A stretch of 64,000 nt of DNA, taken from Manis javanica. Lineage: Eukaryota > Chordata > Mammalia > Pholidota > Manidae. Position numbers and translations under genes: made by a program. The notes beneath the pieces were generated by a model that did not search any database, was not told where the DNA came from, and worked only from the letters and a program-made list of their open reading frames with translations. The stretch is taken from NCBI RefSeq assembly GCF_040802235.1, contig NC_133156.1, positions 182,912,351 to 182,976,350 of the forward strand, given 5' to 3'. Positions 33,677-45,854 of the stretch are shown here, one piece after another; position 1 is the first letter of the stretch, and every line of letters begins with the position of its first letter.

Positions 33677-35254
33677 TCAATTATCAGTTGCCAGACCCAG
33701 AAGGTCTATGTGTGGAGTGTTAGAGCTGGATGGCCTGGCACCTCTCGGTGTGCGAGGACAGTCAACAGCCCAGTGTCCCTCCTGATGGCACTTAGGGCAT
33801 GGACCTGGGGGCTTCCGGAGATTTGGGCAGGCTCTAGCCCAATGACCCATTTGACCACATTTGAAACATGGACCAGGAGGTCCTCCTGGCTGCTTCTTAG
33901 GAAGCGAGGATACCCGAGCACCAGTGGTTGGAGTAGGTTGAAAGGCCTTAGCCAGAAGTTGATATTTTTGTTTACGGGCCTTTTCATCTCTTCCATTATA
34001 TACTTTGAAGGCCACTGCCAGGACTTCTGCCTGAGGAGTTAAGGGTCCCTTCTCCAGACATTTAAGTTTAGCCTTAATGTCAGGGAAACTCTGGGTGAAG
34101 AAGTAGGTCACTAATAATTGTCTCTCATCTGGGATCTCAGAGTCTAAGTTTGTATATTGTAGAAGAGCTTTGGTGAGGTGGTCTAGGAACATAGAGGGAC
34201 TCTCAATTTTATCCTGAATAACCTCTTGGAGTTTTTCATAGTTAATGGCTTTATTGGCTGACTTCCTGAGACCCGCCACAAGGCAGGGAATGAATTGATC
34301 TCTACTGGTGATTCCCCCTGCTGTATTATAGTCCCAGTTAGGGTCTCGGTCAGAAACTGCCTCAGCACCAATTGGATGAGCTGGAGTAGTTTGGTGAACC
34401 TCATCGGCATCAGTTCTAGCCTGTTCCCAGACTCGCCTACACTCCTCTGGCAAAAGTGTGTTGGATAGGATCATGTGAATATCATGAAAGGTAAGATCAT
34501 ATGACTGAGTTAGGTACTGGAACTCTTTTATGTAAGTAGCTGGGTTGGAGGTGAAAGAGTCTAATCTTTTCTCAATTTGAGATAGGTCAGAGAGAGAGAG
34601 AGAGAAAGGGATATGGACCCAGCCAACGCCCTCTGTACCGGCTACTTCCCAGAGGGCTAGGATCTGGGTTCGAGAGCGAGTGACTGGAGGACTTGGTGCA
34701 GGACTGGGTGAGGGAAGGGGAACTGGTTGTGGAGGAGGAGGAGGTGCTGCAGCTCCTGCAACGGCACTAGGGGAGCTGGGAGGGTTGGGATTTTGGTCTT
34801 GTGGAGAAGGAGGTTGGGGCGGGAGAGGAACTGGTGGTTGCAGGGGAGCTGTAGGGGTTTGAGATCGGTAGGGAGGAGATTCATCAGCAGGGTTAAAGTC
34901 AGAGGATGTGGTAGGAATTGGTGGGTGATGGGGTGAAGTTTTTTAGAGCGAGGAGAAGATGTTTAGGATTGCAAGGGAGACAGAGAGCAGGCTTGGTTCA
35001 GAGGTAGGAGAAAGCCTGGATATATGGGATCTCTTTCCATTTGCCCATGCACTCACAGAAGTTGTATAAGTAGCGGAGAATTTTAGGATCTAAAGAGCCA
35101 TTGGGAGGTCATTTAAATTGATTGTCCAAGAAATATTGTGGCCAGATCTCATTACAGTAGAAGTTCATCAGCAGGGTTATGAGGTCTGGAGTGAGGTGGA
35201 AGGGTTTAAGGACCTGAGTGGTGAATCTGCAGGAATGGAGGAGCTAGATCCCAT
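33677..35254 (-). pseudogene. gag: gag pseudogene
   Basis: A matrix-like start MGSSSSIPADSPL with a myristoylation-type Gly2 lies at 35254, followed by several stops and frame changes through a proline-rich segment (34900-34650). From about 34700 one frame stays open to the TGA at 33679-33677: capsid with a major homology region ([15 protein letters not shown], near 34195-34240) and two CCHC zinc knuckles, [14 protein letters not shown] and [14 protein letters not shown] (33770-33880). The single stop before pro in the same frame matches readthrough-type organisation. The 5' third is decayed. Confidence 0.85.
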
Positions 35255-35762
35255 GGTGAGAATGAGACCATTCACAAGTCGCTGAGGCATCCTGGAGTGA
35301 TTGAGAAGGTCATGGAGAAGACCAGACACAGTAAGGTGATCGTCACCACCTCTAACCAAGCGGTCGAGGCAAAAAATGCCAAGGAGGCTCGGTACCTGGT
35401 ACCAGGAGTTTACGAGTAGATAAAGGGAGACCGGGCCTCAGTGAATGAGGATTCTCACCATGGGGAGGCAGAGAAGGGTGGACTATGGGGATCAACCGTG
35501 ACTCTGAGAGTCGTGGTTGGGAGTGCCCCTGCCCTGGAGGAGCCCTTGGGGGTGCCGGATACTCAACGGTCACTTCCCAGGTTTCAAAGGGACATTTAAG
35601 TCGACCATGAATGGAAGATTTACCAAATTGAAGGCTGGTGTTGGGTGAGAAGACAAGCAACAGGGGAAATGGGCGGTGAGCCCATGAAGGAGGATCGGGC
35701 AGTGAGGGTTCCCAAAGCAGCTCAAATTCCCAGAGGAACAGCAAAGTCAATGGCAGAAGCTC
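35255..35762 (-). other. Proviral leader between primer site and gag
   Basis: Untranslated leader of about 510 nt. The 149-codon open frame through it (35352-35801) begins in the LTR and has no Gag-like motif, so it is not called as a gene. Confidence 0.6.
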
Positions 35763-35780
35763 ATCTGAGTCACGGCACCA
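35763..35780 (-). other. tRNA-His-type primer-binding site
   Basis: On the minus strand TGGTGCCGTGACTCAGAT, one base from the 5' LTR end. It is complementary to the 3' end of tRNA-His apart from one apparent mismatch (A for G). Confidence 0.8.
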
Positions 35781-35781
35781 A

Positions 35782-36007
35782 TGAAAGGGTATCTCCAGCA
35801 ACCCCCCTTACCCCAGAATGACTCAGGAGACATGGGCTCACGCAAGAGATTTTATTATCTGAAAGACAAAATGGCTGCCCCCAGAGACAGGGAGCAGCAG
35901 CTCGTGGGTGACGAAGCGTGTTTTTAAGGAGTAGGGGTAGGGTGTGTTCTGTGTTGGTAATTGGATCTTAAGGGGTGGGGGTCTTAGGGCGCCAGAATTT
36001 GCCTTCA
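35782..36007 (-). repeat. 5' LTR of the minus-strand provirus
   Basis: Same TG...CA ends, AATAAA and overall order as 32046-32272, with roughly 27 differences over 226 bp by eye, mostly transitions. Confidence 0.9.
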
Positions 36008-36012
36008 TTGGT

Positions 36013-36480
36013 GACGATGTGGAAAAATTGGAATCTTTGTAACTGTGGTGGTAACGTAAAGATGGGGTAGCTGCTATGGAAAACAATAGGCAGGTCCTCA
36101 AAAAATTAAGCATAGAATTACCACATGATCTAGCAATTCTGCTTCTGGGCATATATGCAAAAGAACTGAAAGCAGGGACTTGAACAGATATTTGTAAGCT
36201 AATGTTCATAGCAGCATTATTCACAATAGTCAAATTCTATTGGCAGATGAATGGATAAACAAAAGCTAGTGTATACATGCAATCTAATACTATTCAGCTT
36301 TAATAAAGAATGAAATTCTGACACCTGCTACAATATGATGAATCTTGAAGACATTAAACCTAGTGAAATGATATACCCAGATCCTGGGTCAGAGCCTAAA
36401 ACATCATGGCATAAACTCAACAATATTTGTTGAATGAATTTTATTATTTATGTAGTTATTTATATTAAGTACGTATTTAA
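36013..36480 (+). mobile_element. L1 3' end (right part, split by provirus)
   Basis: 'gatgtggaaaaattggaatctttgtaactgtggtggtaacg', 'gctatggaaaacaataggcaggtcctcaaaaaattaagcatagaattaccacatgatctagcaattctgcttctgggcatatatg' and 'gtaagctaatgttcatagcagcattattcacaatag' continue the L1 from 32045. With the provirus and one TTGGT removed, the L1 is collinear. Confidence 0.85.
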
Positions 36481-36880
36481 CTATTATGTTATTTAATCTG
36501 GCTTTAACTGTCCTTTTCATTTTTATCATTTATCCACTCACTGTGCAATCACTAAACTTCTTTGTGTTATGTACATAGTTAGCATGACAGGTGGGGAGAG
36601 ACAAAGACGTACAAAGTAAGACTTCCGTAAAGAAATCCCCAATTCCTGAAGGATAAAATTCGAAGTCCTTAGCAAGCTAAGATTTAAACCCTTAAATCCA
36701 AGAGAAAATAGAGTTGTTTTTTTAAAGCACTCAAGTTAAGTTTGTTTCTAAAAACGTTAAAGACTCCTCCGCTTCCTTCCAGCCACTCCAAGATGTCCAA
36801 CTCCACTATATTGCAGCGTGGAGCCCAACTCCAATTCCTAGCCAGGCTTGTTCACAGACCCTGCTTTGGTAATTGAGAAC
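36481..36880. other. No gene or recognised repeat
   Basis: Transition from repeat into the CpG island flank; nothing identified. Confidence 0.3.
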
Positions 36881-36889
36881 TGGGGAAAT

Positions 36890-38080
36890 CCCGCTGAGGC
36901 CTGTCCCACGCCCCTCATTACTGAGTGGCGTAATCTGGTGGGAGGGGCTATTGGTTCAGCCAATGGAAGGAAGGGAGAGCAAGAACCAGTGTAAACAAAC
37001 TCCGAGGGACTGCGCATTGGGCTCCTCCCCCACGTGGGGGCCGGAGGCATCCTTGGCCCAATGCCTACCCGGGGTTCGCGTAGTTTCCTTTCAGCCAATC
37101 AGAGCCAGAAGAAGGCGCCCCAGCGGGAGGGAAAGAACTAGGGGAGCGAAAAGACTGACATTAGTACCAATCAGAAGCTGGAACTTCTGAGGGAGTGGGC
37201 GGGAATGGCTTCACATTTGGACCAATAAGCATCACACGTGCCCTTCTAGGTGACTGAGCGGCGGCGTCTTCGGCCCAATAGACGAATGGGGCGGTGCCCA
37301 GCAACCAATGGCTCGGGTTCGGGGGCGGAGTGAGGAGCCAGTGTGCTGTAAAAGGTAACCTGGCGAGTGGTACCGGCGCTTCTCCTGTGCTGTGGCTCAC
37401 GCTTTGGGTACTAGAGGCCGACACTGTTCAGGCAATACCGACCTCGGTGGCGACGGCGGAGGCTCTCAGAGGAGTGACGGAGTACGGTCTGGAGGCGGAG
37501 CTTCCGGCCAGCCCAGGTGGGCTTGGGCACCCGGGCTGGCGGGGAGGGGACCTGCGTGAGGCGCCGCTCTCCAGGATTTGGGGGCACCCTGCGCCTCCCT
37601 TTCCGCCGCCGTCAGCGCCCGAGCTCCGGAGGGGAGGGTAAGCTGGTGGGTCCCATGTCGCGGCGGTCGGCAAGAAGGGGCGGCCACCGGGGTTATCCTC
37701 TGCCGCTCTGGAGTACTAGGGGGTCTTAGTCCGTTTCTCCCCGCTCGGGCGCGTTATGCCTCCCCCGACCCCCAACTTCCCTGAATCCTCTCAGCCCCTT
37801 CTCACACTCAGACTGCGAGTCCTCTTACTACCGCAGTAGAACCCTGCTGGGCAAAGTGACCGGCGCTGCGTCCCCGGCGGGAGGAGGGGGGGAGTTGCGC
37901 TGTTTCGCCCCTCCCCCATTCTTGGCCCCCGCTGCGTTGTGTGCGCTTGTTCCATTCCCCCCGCCTCCCCCTTTACCCCAGCCCTCATTCTTGATTCCTA
38001 ATTTGAATCAGGGACTTTGATCATTTCTCTTCTGCCTTCCTTTGTGCGAGTGAGTCCTTTACCCCTCCCGCCGCACAAAT
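36890..38080 (+). promoter_or_regulatory. CpG-island promoter with CCAAT-box cluster
   Basis: CpG-rich from about 36890 to 38080. Seven CCAAT boxes on the plus strand (36960, 37058, 37095, 37167, 37222, 37275, 37305) and one ATTGG (36950) lie within 360 bp, plus an E-box CACGTG at 37031-37036 and GC boxes near 37288 and 37321. The cluster ends just before the candidate first exon, as expected for NF-Y-dependent TATA-less promoters. Direction is inferred from the splice donors. The gene is not recognised. Confidence 0.75.
37340..37637 (+). other. Candidate first exon
   Basis: Downstream of the CCAAT cluster, the sequence reaches a strong donor GAGG|GTAAGC (exon end 37637). A weaker alternative CCCAG|GTGGGC would end at 37516. 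The stretch is open in one frame (37294-37641) but its ATG is upstream of the probable start site, so it is more likely 5'UTR. No coding exon downstream is recognised. Confidence 0.4.
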
Positions 38081-38089
38081 TTCATCCTC

Positions 38090-41000
38090 ATCTCTTTTGG
38101 AAACTAATATTTTCCACTTGTTCCTTGCAGGCAGCTGGAAGGTGAATGTAAGAGAGGCAGAATACACTGTACAGGGAGCTGTACAACGTTGGGAACTTGA
38201 ATCGTTTTGTTAATGTTAAACCATTCTTGCCTTCCTTAAAATGGCATTTTATCATTATAGCGTCTCTAGAATATTTCACCCAATACAGTTGCTTTAGTGA
38301 TAATTTCAGGAAATGCAGATGTGAAGTTTACTGGCCGCAAGAAATTTAAAGTATTGTTACTATTTTAAGTCTATAGAATTACATTATGCTTTAACGGCTT
38401 AACTGGGGTGGTAGAGAGTTTGCACTGTAAGGGCCTGATCACCTTAGTCTGTCGTAAAATACAGGACATACTTTAATTGTATAGCACAACGTGATGTGAT
38501 CACACTCAGACTGTGGGTAATACAGCATTGAATCTGTTAAAAAATATTCTCTTTTCCCTAGAATATTTCACAGAATTTGTATACACCTTCATCGTTCATT
38601 AGTTTGGTTTTCAATGGCATGGGTTCTAGCCATATGTTTCCAGATAATAGTACAAAGTATGTTGTACCTAAATAAAATTATGCCAAGAATTTTCTAGGAA
38701 AAGTAACTCACCACACTTTGATTGAGACTTTAGAGGTTTGAAAATAATTAATTTAGATTGGACAAAGAGGGTTTTATTTTGGAGAATGGAAGAAATTGAA
38801 GTATTGTGGTAACACTGACGGGTCCCTTAGGCTGTGTGTGTATGAAAGAGTGAGCTTAAGAGAGAAAAGACAAATGTAAAAACTGCATAGATTCCAACAG
38901 TGCTTGGTTTTATGGCTTTACATAAATTGGAATTATTTTTCCAACTGATGAAATGTAAGCAATGAGTTTATCATGTCCACACTGTTTTGGCCAGAATTTT
39001 GCAGGTTTTCCTTGTCCTACTGTAACATGTATGTCGATATATTTCTTTGTATTTTACTATAGTAAGACTAAATCTTGTATAGAGAGAAGTAAGTCTAGTA
39101 GCTTGAATTAAAAGAAGTCTTTATTCTGAGGAGGCAGCATTCTCTGATGGACCATATGTTTGAGCCCTGTTAATAAGTCACACTAAAAAGAGAATGATCT
39201 GAAAGCTATTCTAATAAATGCCAGGTGCCTAGAACAATAAAAAGAATTTATTACAGAATTATTAGCATTCATCAAAGAAAAGTCCCAGACAAATTGTAAA
39301 TCCATGAGTTGGTCACTGTTTGAGTCATTATAAGGCTACAGTTGAAAACCAAAGTTATTTTTGTACAGTTTTTTCAGATGTATTTGTGTTCAGTAATTAC
39401 TTGTTTACAAATTTAAAAGATTATAGCTATGATTTCTTCCTATAGAAGGAAGGAGCCTACAGTTTAATAGAATAGAGACCTATAAACCAAGAAATCAATT
39501 CATAGGAGAGGTTTTATAGTGTATGGTATATACAGTGCACAGAGAATCACGATGGCCCCGTGTTCTGGCCTCATCTCCTGCTCTAGACTTACCGGTTTAT
39601 TTCACACACCTGGGTCTCTGTAGATTCCTGTTCTCTCTCCTTGAAAGCCTTTTTCTAAACCTTATGTGCCTGGATGTCCTATTTTAAAATCTTCTTGAAG
39701 CCTGATACTGGCCTCCACCCATCCAAATAATTGTTCTCTATATCTTAGTGTTATCTCATTATAAATAATTACAGTTGATTCTCACCATTTGCAGTAATTA
39801 TGGTCTATTAGGTTACCCAGAATGCTGAATTACTGAATACTGAGCCATTGCTCCTAGAGAAAATATGTACATGTATACACATCTCACACAGATTATAATC
39901 TTAAATTCTAAATACAATTCATTCTGTTGAGGTTTAAAAGTATTATGTGACTTGCCTGAGGCCATCCCATAACAAACAGGTGCCAGAGTTGGGGTTAACA
40001 GTGGCCTACTGGCCCCGGAGCCAGAGCTGCTTTCATGTCACTGCATTGCCCCCTGCCATCTGTGTCCTTTAGCCATCTCTGTCTGAGCTGAAACAAGAAG
40101 ACAGCACCACCTTGTTCAGTTAAGTTAGCTGGGAATGTGTTGGAGGGGTGACTTTGCCACTCTGTGCATGTTGTGAATGACTGAGAAAGTGCCACAAGCA
40201 TTGATATTGGAGTTACAAATAAATTTCAGCAACTAGGAGTTTGCAACTACAGGATCCACAGATAATGAGAATCAACTGTACTTGTAAATGACTTCTGGAG
40301 TCTCTCTCATGGTAACTTTGCCCAAAATCCACTGTAAAATGTTCCTTTAGCTTCTTTGAGAATTCATTCACCTATTCAACAAATATTTATTAAGTACCTA
40401 CTATAAGCTAGGCACTGCTTTAGATTCTGGTGAACAAATGTCAGATTAAACTTCTGCCCTTAATAGATGTTCTATTCAAGTGAGAGGGACAGACAACAAA
40501 TAGTCTGGAGCTCAGGGGAGAGATCCAGGTTGGAATTATAAATTAACTTAACCAAGGTGAAACTTGGTGTGCCCCCTTCCCTTTCACATCATCTAGCATA
40601 CTGACTTCCAGAATATTTGTTCTATTCTGTGCATAAATTCTTCCTCTTTTGAGTCCCTCCCATAGACCTGTGCCAACTTCTGCTTAGTATTAGTTGATTT
40701 TAAGGCCGTATGCCCTTGTAACTGGCAAGATATTCTAAAAGGATCAGGCTGACCTAGTTTTTGATTTCTGGCTTTGCCACCTACTTTGGTCAAGCTTTTG
40801 CACTTAAGTCTGTTTTCTAATTTCCAGAGTGCTGATGTGATGTCTTGGGCTCTTATGGGTTGCAGGGAAGAAGCACACACATAGTGCCTTTCATGATGAA
40901 AGTTTAGTGTAAACTTAATGGAAAATCATCTCACAGCCATATTGTCCCTTGGCCCTACCGCTTTCAGTATTCTATAGAACAATAACTTAGCAGTGTTTAG

Positions 41001-41474
41001 AATAGGATGTGAACTCTGGAGACCTGCTTTCTTTTGCTTTGTTCACCAAGTATTTGTATTTCTAAAGACAGAGTGAGTATCTGATTAGATTGGCTTATCA
41101 CCTAAATTGGAGAACCCTTGTTGGGCAGAATTTTGAGCCAAGCCATGTCCTGGATAATCTCTCAAGTTCAACTGGTAGGTTGTCCCCAGTTAGGGCTCTG
41201 AATCCTAGTCCAGTTGCTTGTGGCAAAAGAAGTAGGGCAGTTTTCTACATTATCTGTCACACCAGCTGTAGCATATACAAAAAGAACCTCTTGGAGACAA
41301 TTTCTTCAGAAGACCATTCAGAGTATAGCAGTCAGTAGACTTCATGGACTGCTGTGTCAAATTCAAACGCCTATCTAATGTGATCACAGATGATATGTAA
41401 TAGAGCACCTAACAAAGTAATTGACACATGTCAAATATTCCATAAATCTTCCTTTTGGTGTTGCATTTAATACT
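38090..41474. other. Intron-like sequence with sparse old repeats
   Basis: AT-rich and unique-looking, consistent with a first intron of the plus-strand transcript. It contains an antisense MIR at about 39905-40050 ('cttgcctgaggccatcccataacaaacaggtgccagagttggggtt') and an old dispersed-repeat motif at 40370-40520 ('tcaacaaatatttattaagtacctactataagctaggcactgc'). No coding exon is seen. Confidence 0.4.
39905..40050 (-). mobile_element. MIR SINE fragment
   Basis: Antisense MIR 3' half, diagnosed by the 'gtgacttgcctgaggccatcccataac' and 'gccccggagccagagctg' segments. Confidence 0.6.
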
Positions 41475-42913
41475 ATTTCTTAAAAGTAATTTTCAGCCTG
41501 AATTTTGCTAGCGGCATATTTTTTTTCTTTTTTTTTGTATCATTAATGTACAATTACATGAGCAACATTATGGTTACTAGTCTCCCCCATTATCAAGTCC
41601 CCACCACATACCCCATTACAGTCTTTGTCCATCAGCGTAGTAAGATGCTATAGAATCATTACTTGTCTTCTCTGTATATACTGCCTTTCCCGTGTACCCT
41701 TGCCACACACTACATTATGTGTGCTAATCGTAATGCCCCTTATTCCCCCTTCTCCCTCCCTTCCCACCCATCCTCCCCAGTCCCTTTCCCTTTTGTAACT
41801 GTTAGTCCATTCTTGGGTTCTGTGAGTCTGCTGCTGTTTTGTTCCTTCAGTTTTTCCTTTGTTCACAGATGAGTGAAATCATTTGATATTTGTCTTTCTC
41901 CACCTGTCTTATTTCACTGAGCATAATGTCCTCCAGCTCCATCCATGTTGTTGCAAATGGTAGGATTTGTTTTCTTCTTATGGCTGAATAATATTCCATT
42001 GAGTATAAGTACCACTTCTTCTTTATCCATCATACACTGATGGACATTTAGGTTGCTTCCATTTCTTGGCTATTGAAAATAGTGCTGAGATAAGCATAGG
42101 GTGCATATGTTTTTTTCAACCTGGGCTCCTGCTTAGGGTAAATTCCTAGGAGTGGGATTCCTGAGTCAAATGGTATTTCTATTTTGAGTTTTTTGTGGAA
42201 CCTCCATACTGCTTTCCACAATGGTTGAACTAGTTCACATTCCCACCAGCAGTGTAGGAGGGTTTCCCTTTCTCCACATCCTCGCCAACATTTGTTGTTG
42301 TTTGTCTTTTGGATGTTAGCCATCCTAACTGGTGTGAAGTGACATCTCATTGTGCATTTAATTTGCATTTCTCTGATGATTAGTGATGTGGAGCATCTTT
42401 TCATGTGTCTGTTGGCCATCTGAATTTCTTCTTTGGAGAAGTGTCTGTTGAGCTCTTCTGCCCATTTTTTAATTGGCTTATTTGCTTTTTGTTTGTTGAG
42501 GTACGTGAGCTCTTTATATAATTTGGATGTCAGCCCCTTATCGGCTATGTCATTTATGAATATATTCTCCCATACTGTAGGATGTCTTTTTGTTCTGCTG
42601 ATGCTGTCCTTTGCTGTACAGAAGATTTTTAGTTTGATATAATCCCACTTGATCATTTTTGCTTTTGTTTCCTTTGCCTAGGGAGATATGATCATTAAGA
42701 AGTTGCTCATGTTTATGTCCAAGAGATTTTTGCCTCTGTTTTTTCTAAGAGTTTTATGGCTTCATGATTTTGATCCATTTTGAGTTCACATTTGTGTGTG
42801 GGGTTAGACAATAGTCCAGTTTCGTTCTCTTACATGGAGCTCTCCAGTTTTGCCAACACCAGCTGTTAAAGAGGCTGTCATTTCCCCATTGTATATCCAT
42901 GGCTCCTTTCTCA
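41475..42913 (-). mobile_element. 5'-truncated L1 with odd 3' junction
   Basis: L1 sequence runs from the poly(T) at 41519-41539 to 42913, where homology to the full-length L1 stops within 'catggctcctttctc'. A frame at 42048-42656 (minus) encodes the ORF2 C-terminal region including the Cys/His cluster [15 protein letters not shown] 14-bp exact repeat TTGCATTTAATACT occurs at 41461-41474 and 42914-42927. On the 5' side it abuts the L1 exactly, but on the 3' side 44 bp of non-L1 sequence separate it from the A-tract. Confidence 0.85.
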
Positions 42914-42927
42914 TTGCATTTAATACT

Positions 42928-44680
42928 GTTACAGTGTGGTTATTTGTTCATTGGCTGTTGTCCTTACTACACCTTGAGCTCCCTGAATGCAGGATCCAAA
43001 TCTTCATTTTCCATCCTTGGCAGTTAGTTCAATGCCTGATAAATAGTAACAGATTTATCACAAACATCTGACTTGAAGAGTTCCTAACTCTTGTGGAAGG
43101 ATGGGAGGATATGAAGTCTTCCCAGAGAAGTATTGTTTAATTTCTTAAAGGATGAGTAGGAATGTTTTTCAGGTTAATACAACCTTGAAACAGCATTCCA
43201 AGCAGGGGCCAGCAGTTGCAAAGGTACAGAGATATAAAAAGTTAATGAAGTTTACTAAACACTCCTAGTAGATAAAAAAAATAAAAAACAAAAATCACCT
43301 GAGGAAAAACCTGTAAGTGGGCTTGCTCAGAGGGCATGTCACAGCCAACTGACCACCACCGTTCAATAATGGATGCAAATGTCAGGGAAAGCACAACATT
43401 CTTAAGTTGTTGGCAGGGTATCAAGTATGGAATTCTGGAAACTATTTGTATTGCAATGACTTTATTTACTTATGTGTCCCACATTGTTCAACGTCCTGAA
43501 AATATGATCAGACTTACTCTTAAGGAGCTCAGAAGCTAGCAAGAAGATAGATGGATGAACTGATTTATGTGATAAGTGAGATAATAGTGATATGAATAAA
43601 ATGTTATCTAAACCAGGAAAAAGGAATAGTTTAATATACAGAGCACTGGTAGAACGTTTCTCAAATGAGGTGATATTTGAACTAGGCTTTGGTGGGTAAA
43701 GAGGAAGGAGTTCACTAGACTGAAAGTAGGGATTTTTTAAAGAATTAAAATTTTTGTGGTGGAAAGGATTTAAGAAATATCCATTTTTGCCATATCTGTT
43801 GTGGATGTTCAGTTAATATTTAGGTTTATTTAAGCAGTTTCCCTGAACACAAGATTCAGATATATATGCCATAATAGAAGAATTATCTGTCAAAATAAAT
43901 TGGTTTAAACAAAGGTTTCTATAATGTAGGACTTCTCTGAGCCCTTATTATATTAATGTCCATTGTGAATTGTGAATCTCCAAAAGGGGTGAACTGTATT
44001 TAACCATGGTTTCTTTTCCCCACTGCTACAACATACCTACACATCTTTAAGAACAGAATTATATGGGACATAGTTTGAGGAATAATGAATACCAAACCAA
44101 GATTTGTCAGTGATCTCCACTGCATTGTAAAATAGCCTGTATAATCTTATAGGAAAGAAGGGGAGACATTTGGAGAGAAAGAATACATTCTAGCCAAGTT
44201 ATTATCAACTTGGTCAGTAAGTCACAAACACTAACAAAAAATTATTTTAACAAAAATATAATCACCCCCATGGAAAAGTATGGCATAGTCATATTTTGAA
44301 ATTCCATAAGGTAATTGGAGATACCCTGGGGTGTTGCAAAACCAGAACAGGAATCAGTGCTGGTAGCAGAGGCAAAGGTCATCTTGAGAGCCTTCCAACT
44401 TGAGAGTGCGCCGCTTCTATTATGCATTCATGTTGAGCCACATTAGACACATAATTTGCTCATTTTATATATTTTCTTTAGGAGCATACTGAAAATCACT
44501 CTCTTCTGATGCTGGAGTTTTGGGGGTTGTATGCCAATATCCTCCTTTCAACAAAATATGATTATGTTGACATTAGAAACTGAGGCCTTTTACTATGTAA
44601 TTTTAATTCATCTGTCAAATTCTGATTATGTGCTTAACTCCTGAAGTATTGGTAAAGTGAAGGAAGCAATGCTCATGTTT
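42928..44680. other. No gene or recognised repeat
   Basis: AT-rich unique-looking sequence. Short frames at 43242-43539 and 44242-44427 have no recognisable features. Confidence 0.3.
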
Positions 44681-44684
44681 TTCA

Positions 44685-44890
44685 TAATGCCCTGAATTTG
44701 AAGTCAGATGATCTAGGTTTGAAATTTGTCCCTGCCAGCCTTCAATTTGAATGACCTTGAGCATAACTGCCTAAACATCTGTTGCCTCCTTTTCCATTTT
44801 GATAAAATGAAACTACATATCGTTAGTGTTAAGATTAAATGATGCATGTAAACATATGTCAGGAACTCTGAAGCACTATACAAATGTAAG
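44685..44890 (+). mobile_element. MIR SINE
   Basis: 'gaatttgaagtcagatgatctaggtttgaaatttgtccctgccagcc', 'ttgataaaatgaaactacat', 'gattaaatgatgcatgtaaacatatgtcaggaactctgaagcactatacaaatgtaag' span a diverged MIR. Confidence 0.75.
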
Positions 44891-45379
44891 ACAGACTTGA
44901 ATCTATTCAGCTTAATTTAAGATTTTTAGGTTCCAATTTTTATTATAGAAATAGTACATATTTACTGTTGTAAAAATGAGAGCACTAATAGGCAAATAGG
45001 GGAAAGAAAAACTAAAAAGCACTTCATAGACACACCATACTGAGAAAATGGTTAACATATGTATTTATACTTTTTACTTTTATGCATATTCATCTGTGTG
45101 CATATCATCTATATACATTCTTTATAGAAATGGATTTATCTTGGGTATTTTGTTTAGTCAATTTATTTTTATGAGCTAAATCCCCTAAGAGTACAGATGC
45201 TTGGTTCAAGGAATTGTTAAGTCTGCTGCCACATACTGCTATATGTAATGAGAACTGAAAAAGGGCTGAAATCTCAGTCTGGTGAACATGTGACCTTGTG
45301 TGTAGTAACCCAAGATTCTGAACCACTTCAGAAGCTTAATCAGAGTCACATTCAGAAATGAACTTGATATATGTTTGTG

Positions 45380-45720
45380 CTTATGCTTGGCATTGTAATA
45401 GCCTCATAGGATGACTCCAGTGTTTGTCAACAGGGAACTGGTTAAATAAACTTTGGTACATCCAAACCATGGAATATTAGATAGTTGTAAAAAAGAATGA
45501 GGAAGATCTGTACTGATGTAAAAGCTCTAGGTATAGTGTAATCTTTAAAAAGGGGACAAGGTATGGAACTGTGTTTAGTATGCTACTTTTTGTGTTGAGA
45601 GAAGAAGGGTAGATAAGAATATACATTCATATTTGCTTATAATTGCAAAAAGAAATTCTGAAATGACATATAACAAACCAGTAAAAGAAATAGAAGTGGG
45701 AATGGGATTTCACTATATGC
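45380..45720 (+). mobile_element. Old L1M fragment
   Basis: 'caacagggaactggttaaataaactttggtacatccaaaccatggaatattag' and 'atgaggaagatctgtactgatgtaaaa' are the L1M ORF2-end/3'UTR pattern in plus orientation. Confidence 0.6.
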
Positions 45721-45817
45721 CTTTATATATATTAACCTACTTTAAAAAATTTACTGGCTTATGTGTTTGTATAACCCTTTCAAAAATGAATGAATGAGTG
45801 AATGAAATGGGGTTATG

Positions 45818-45854
45818 AGGAAGGAAGGAAGGAAGGGAGGGAGGGAGGGAGGGA
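45818..45854. repeat. (GGAA/GGGA)n tract
   Basis: Purine tetranucleotide run. The frames through it are artefacts. Confidence 0.85.

Larger units (their letters stand above)
32046..36007 (-). mobile_element. Class I ERV provirus, internally deleted
   Basis: A 3.96-kb minus-strand provirus with two LTRs (226-227 bp, TG...CA ends), flanked by the 5-bp duplication TTGGT at 32041-32045 and 36008-36012. A tRNA-His-type primer-binding site, a Gag with two zinc knuckles, a protease, the N-terminal part of RT, the C-terminal part of env TM and a polypurine tract follow in order. Gag and pro share a frame separated by one stop codon, as in gammaretroviruses. Most of pol and the env surface region are missing. 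LTRs differ at about 12% of sites by eye, so it is old. The His primer and layout are like the HERV-H group, but family membership is not proven. Confidence 0.9.

Noticed and set aside
35352..35801. A 149-codon minus-strand frame in the proviral leader
   Set aside because: It starts inside the LTR, spans the primer site and leader, and shows no Gag features. The matrix-like start is downstream in another frame.
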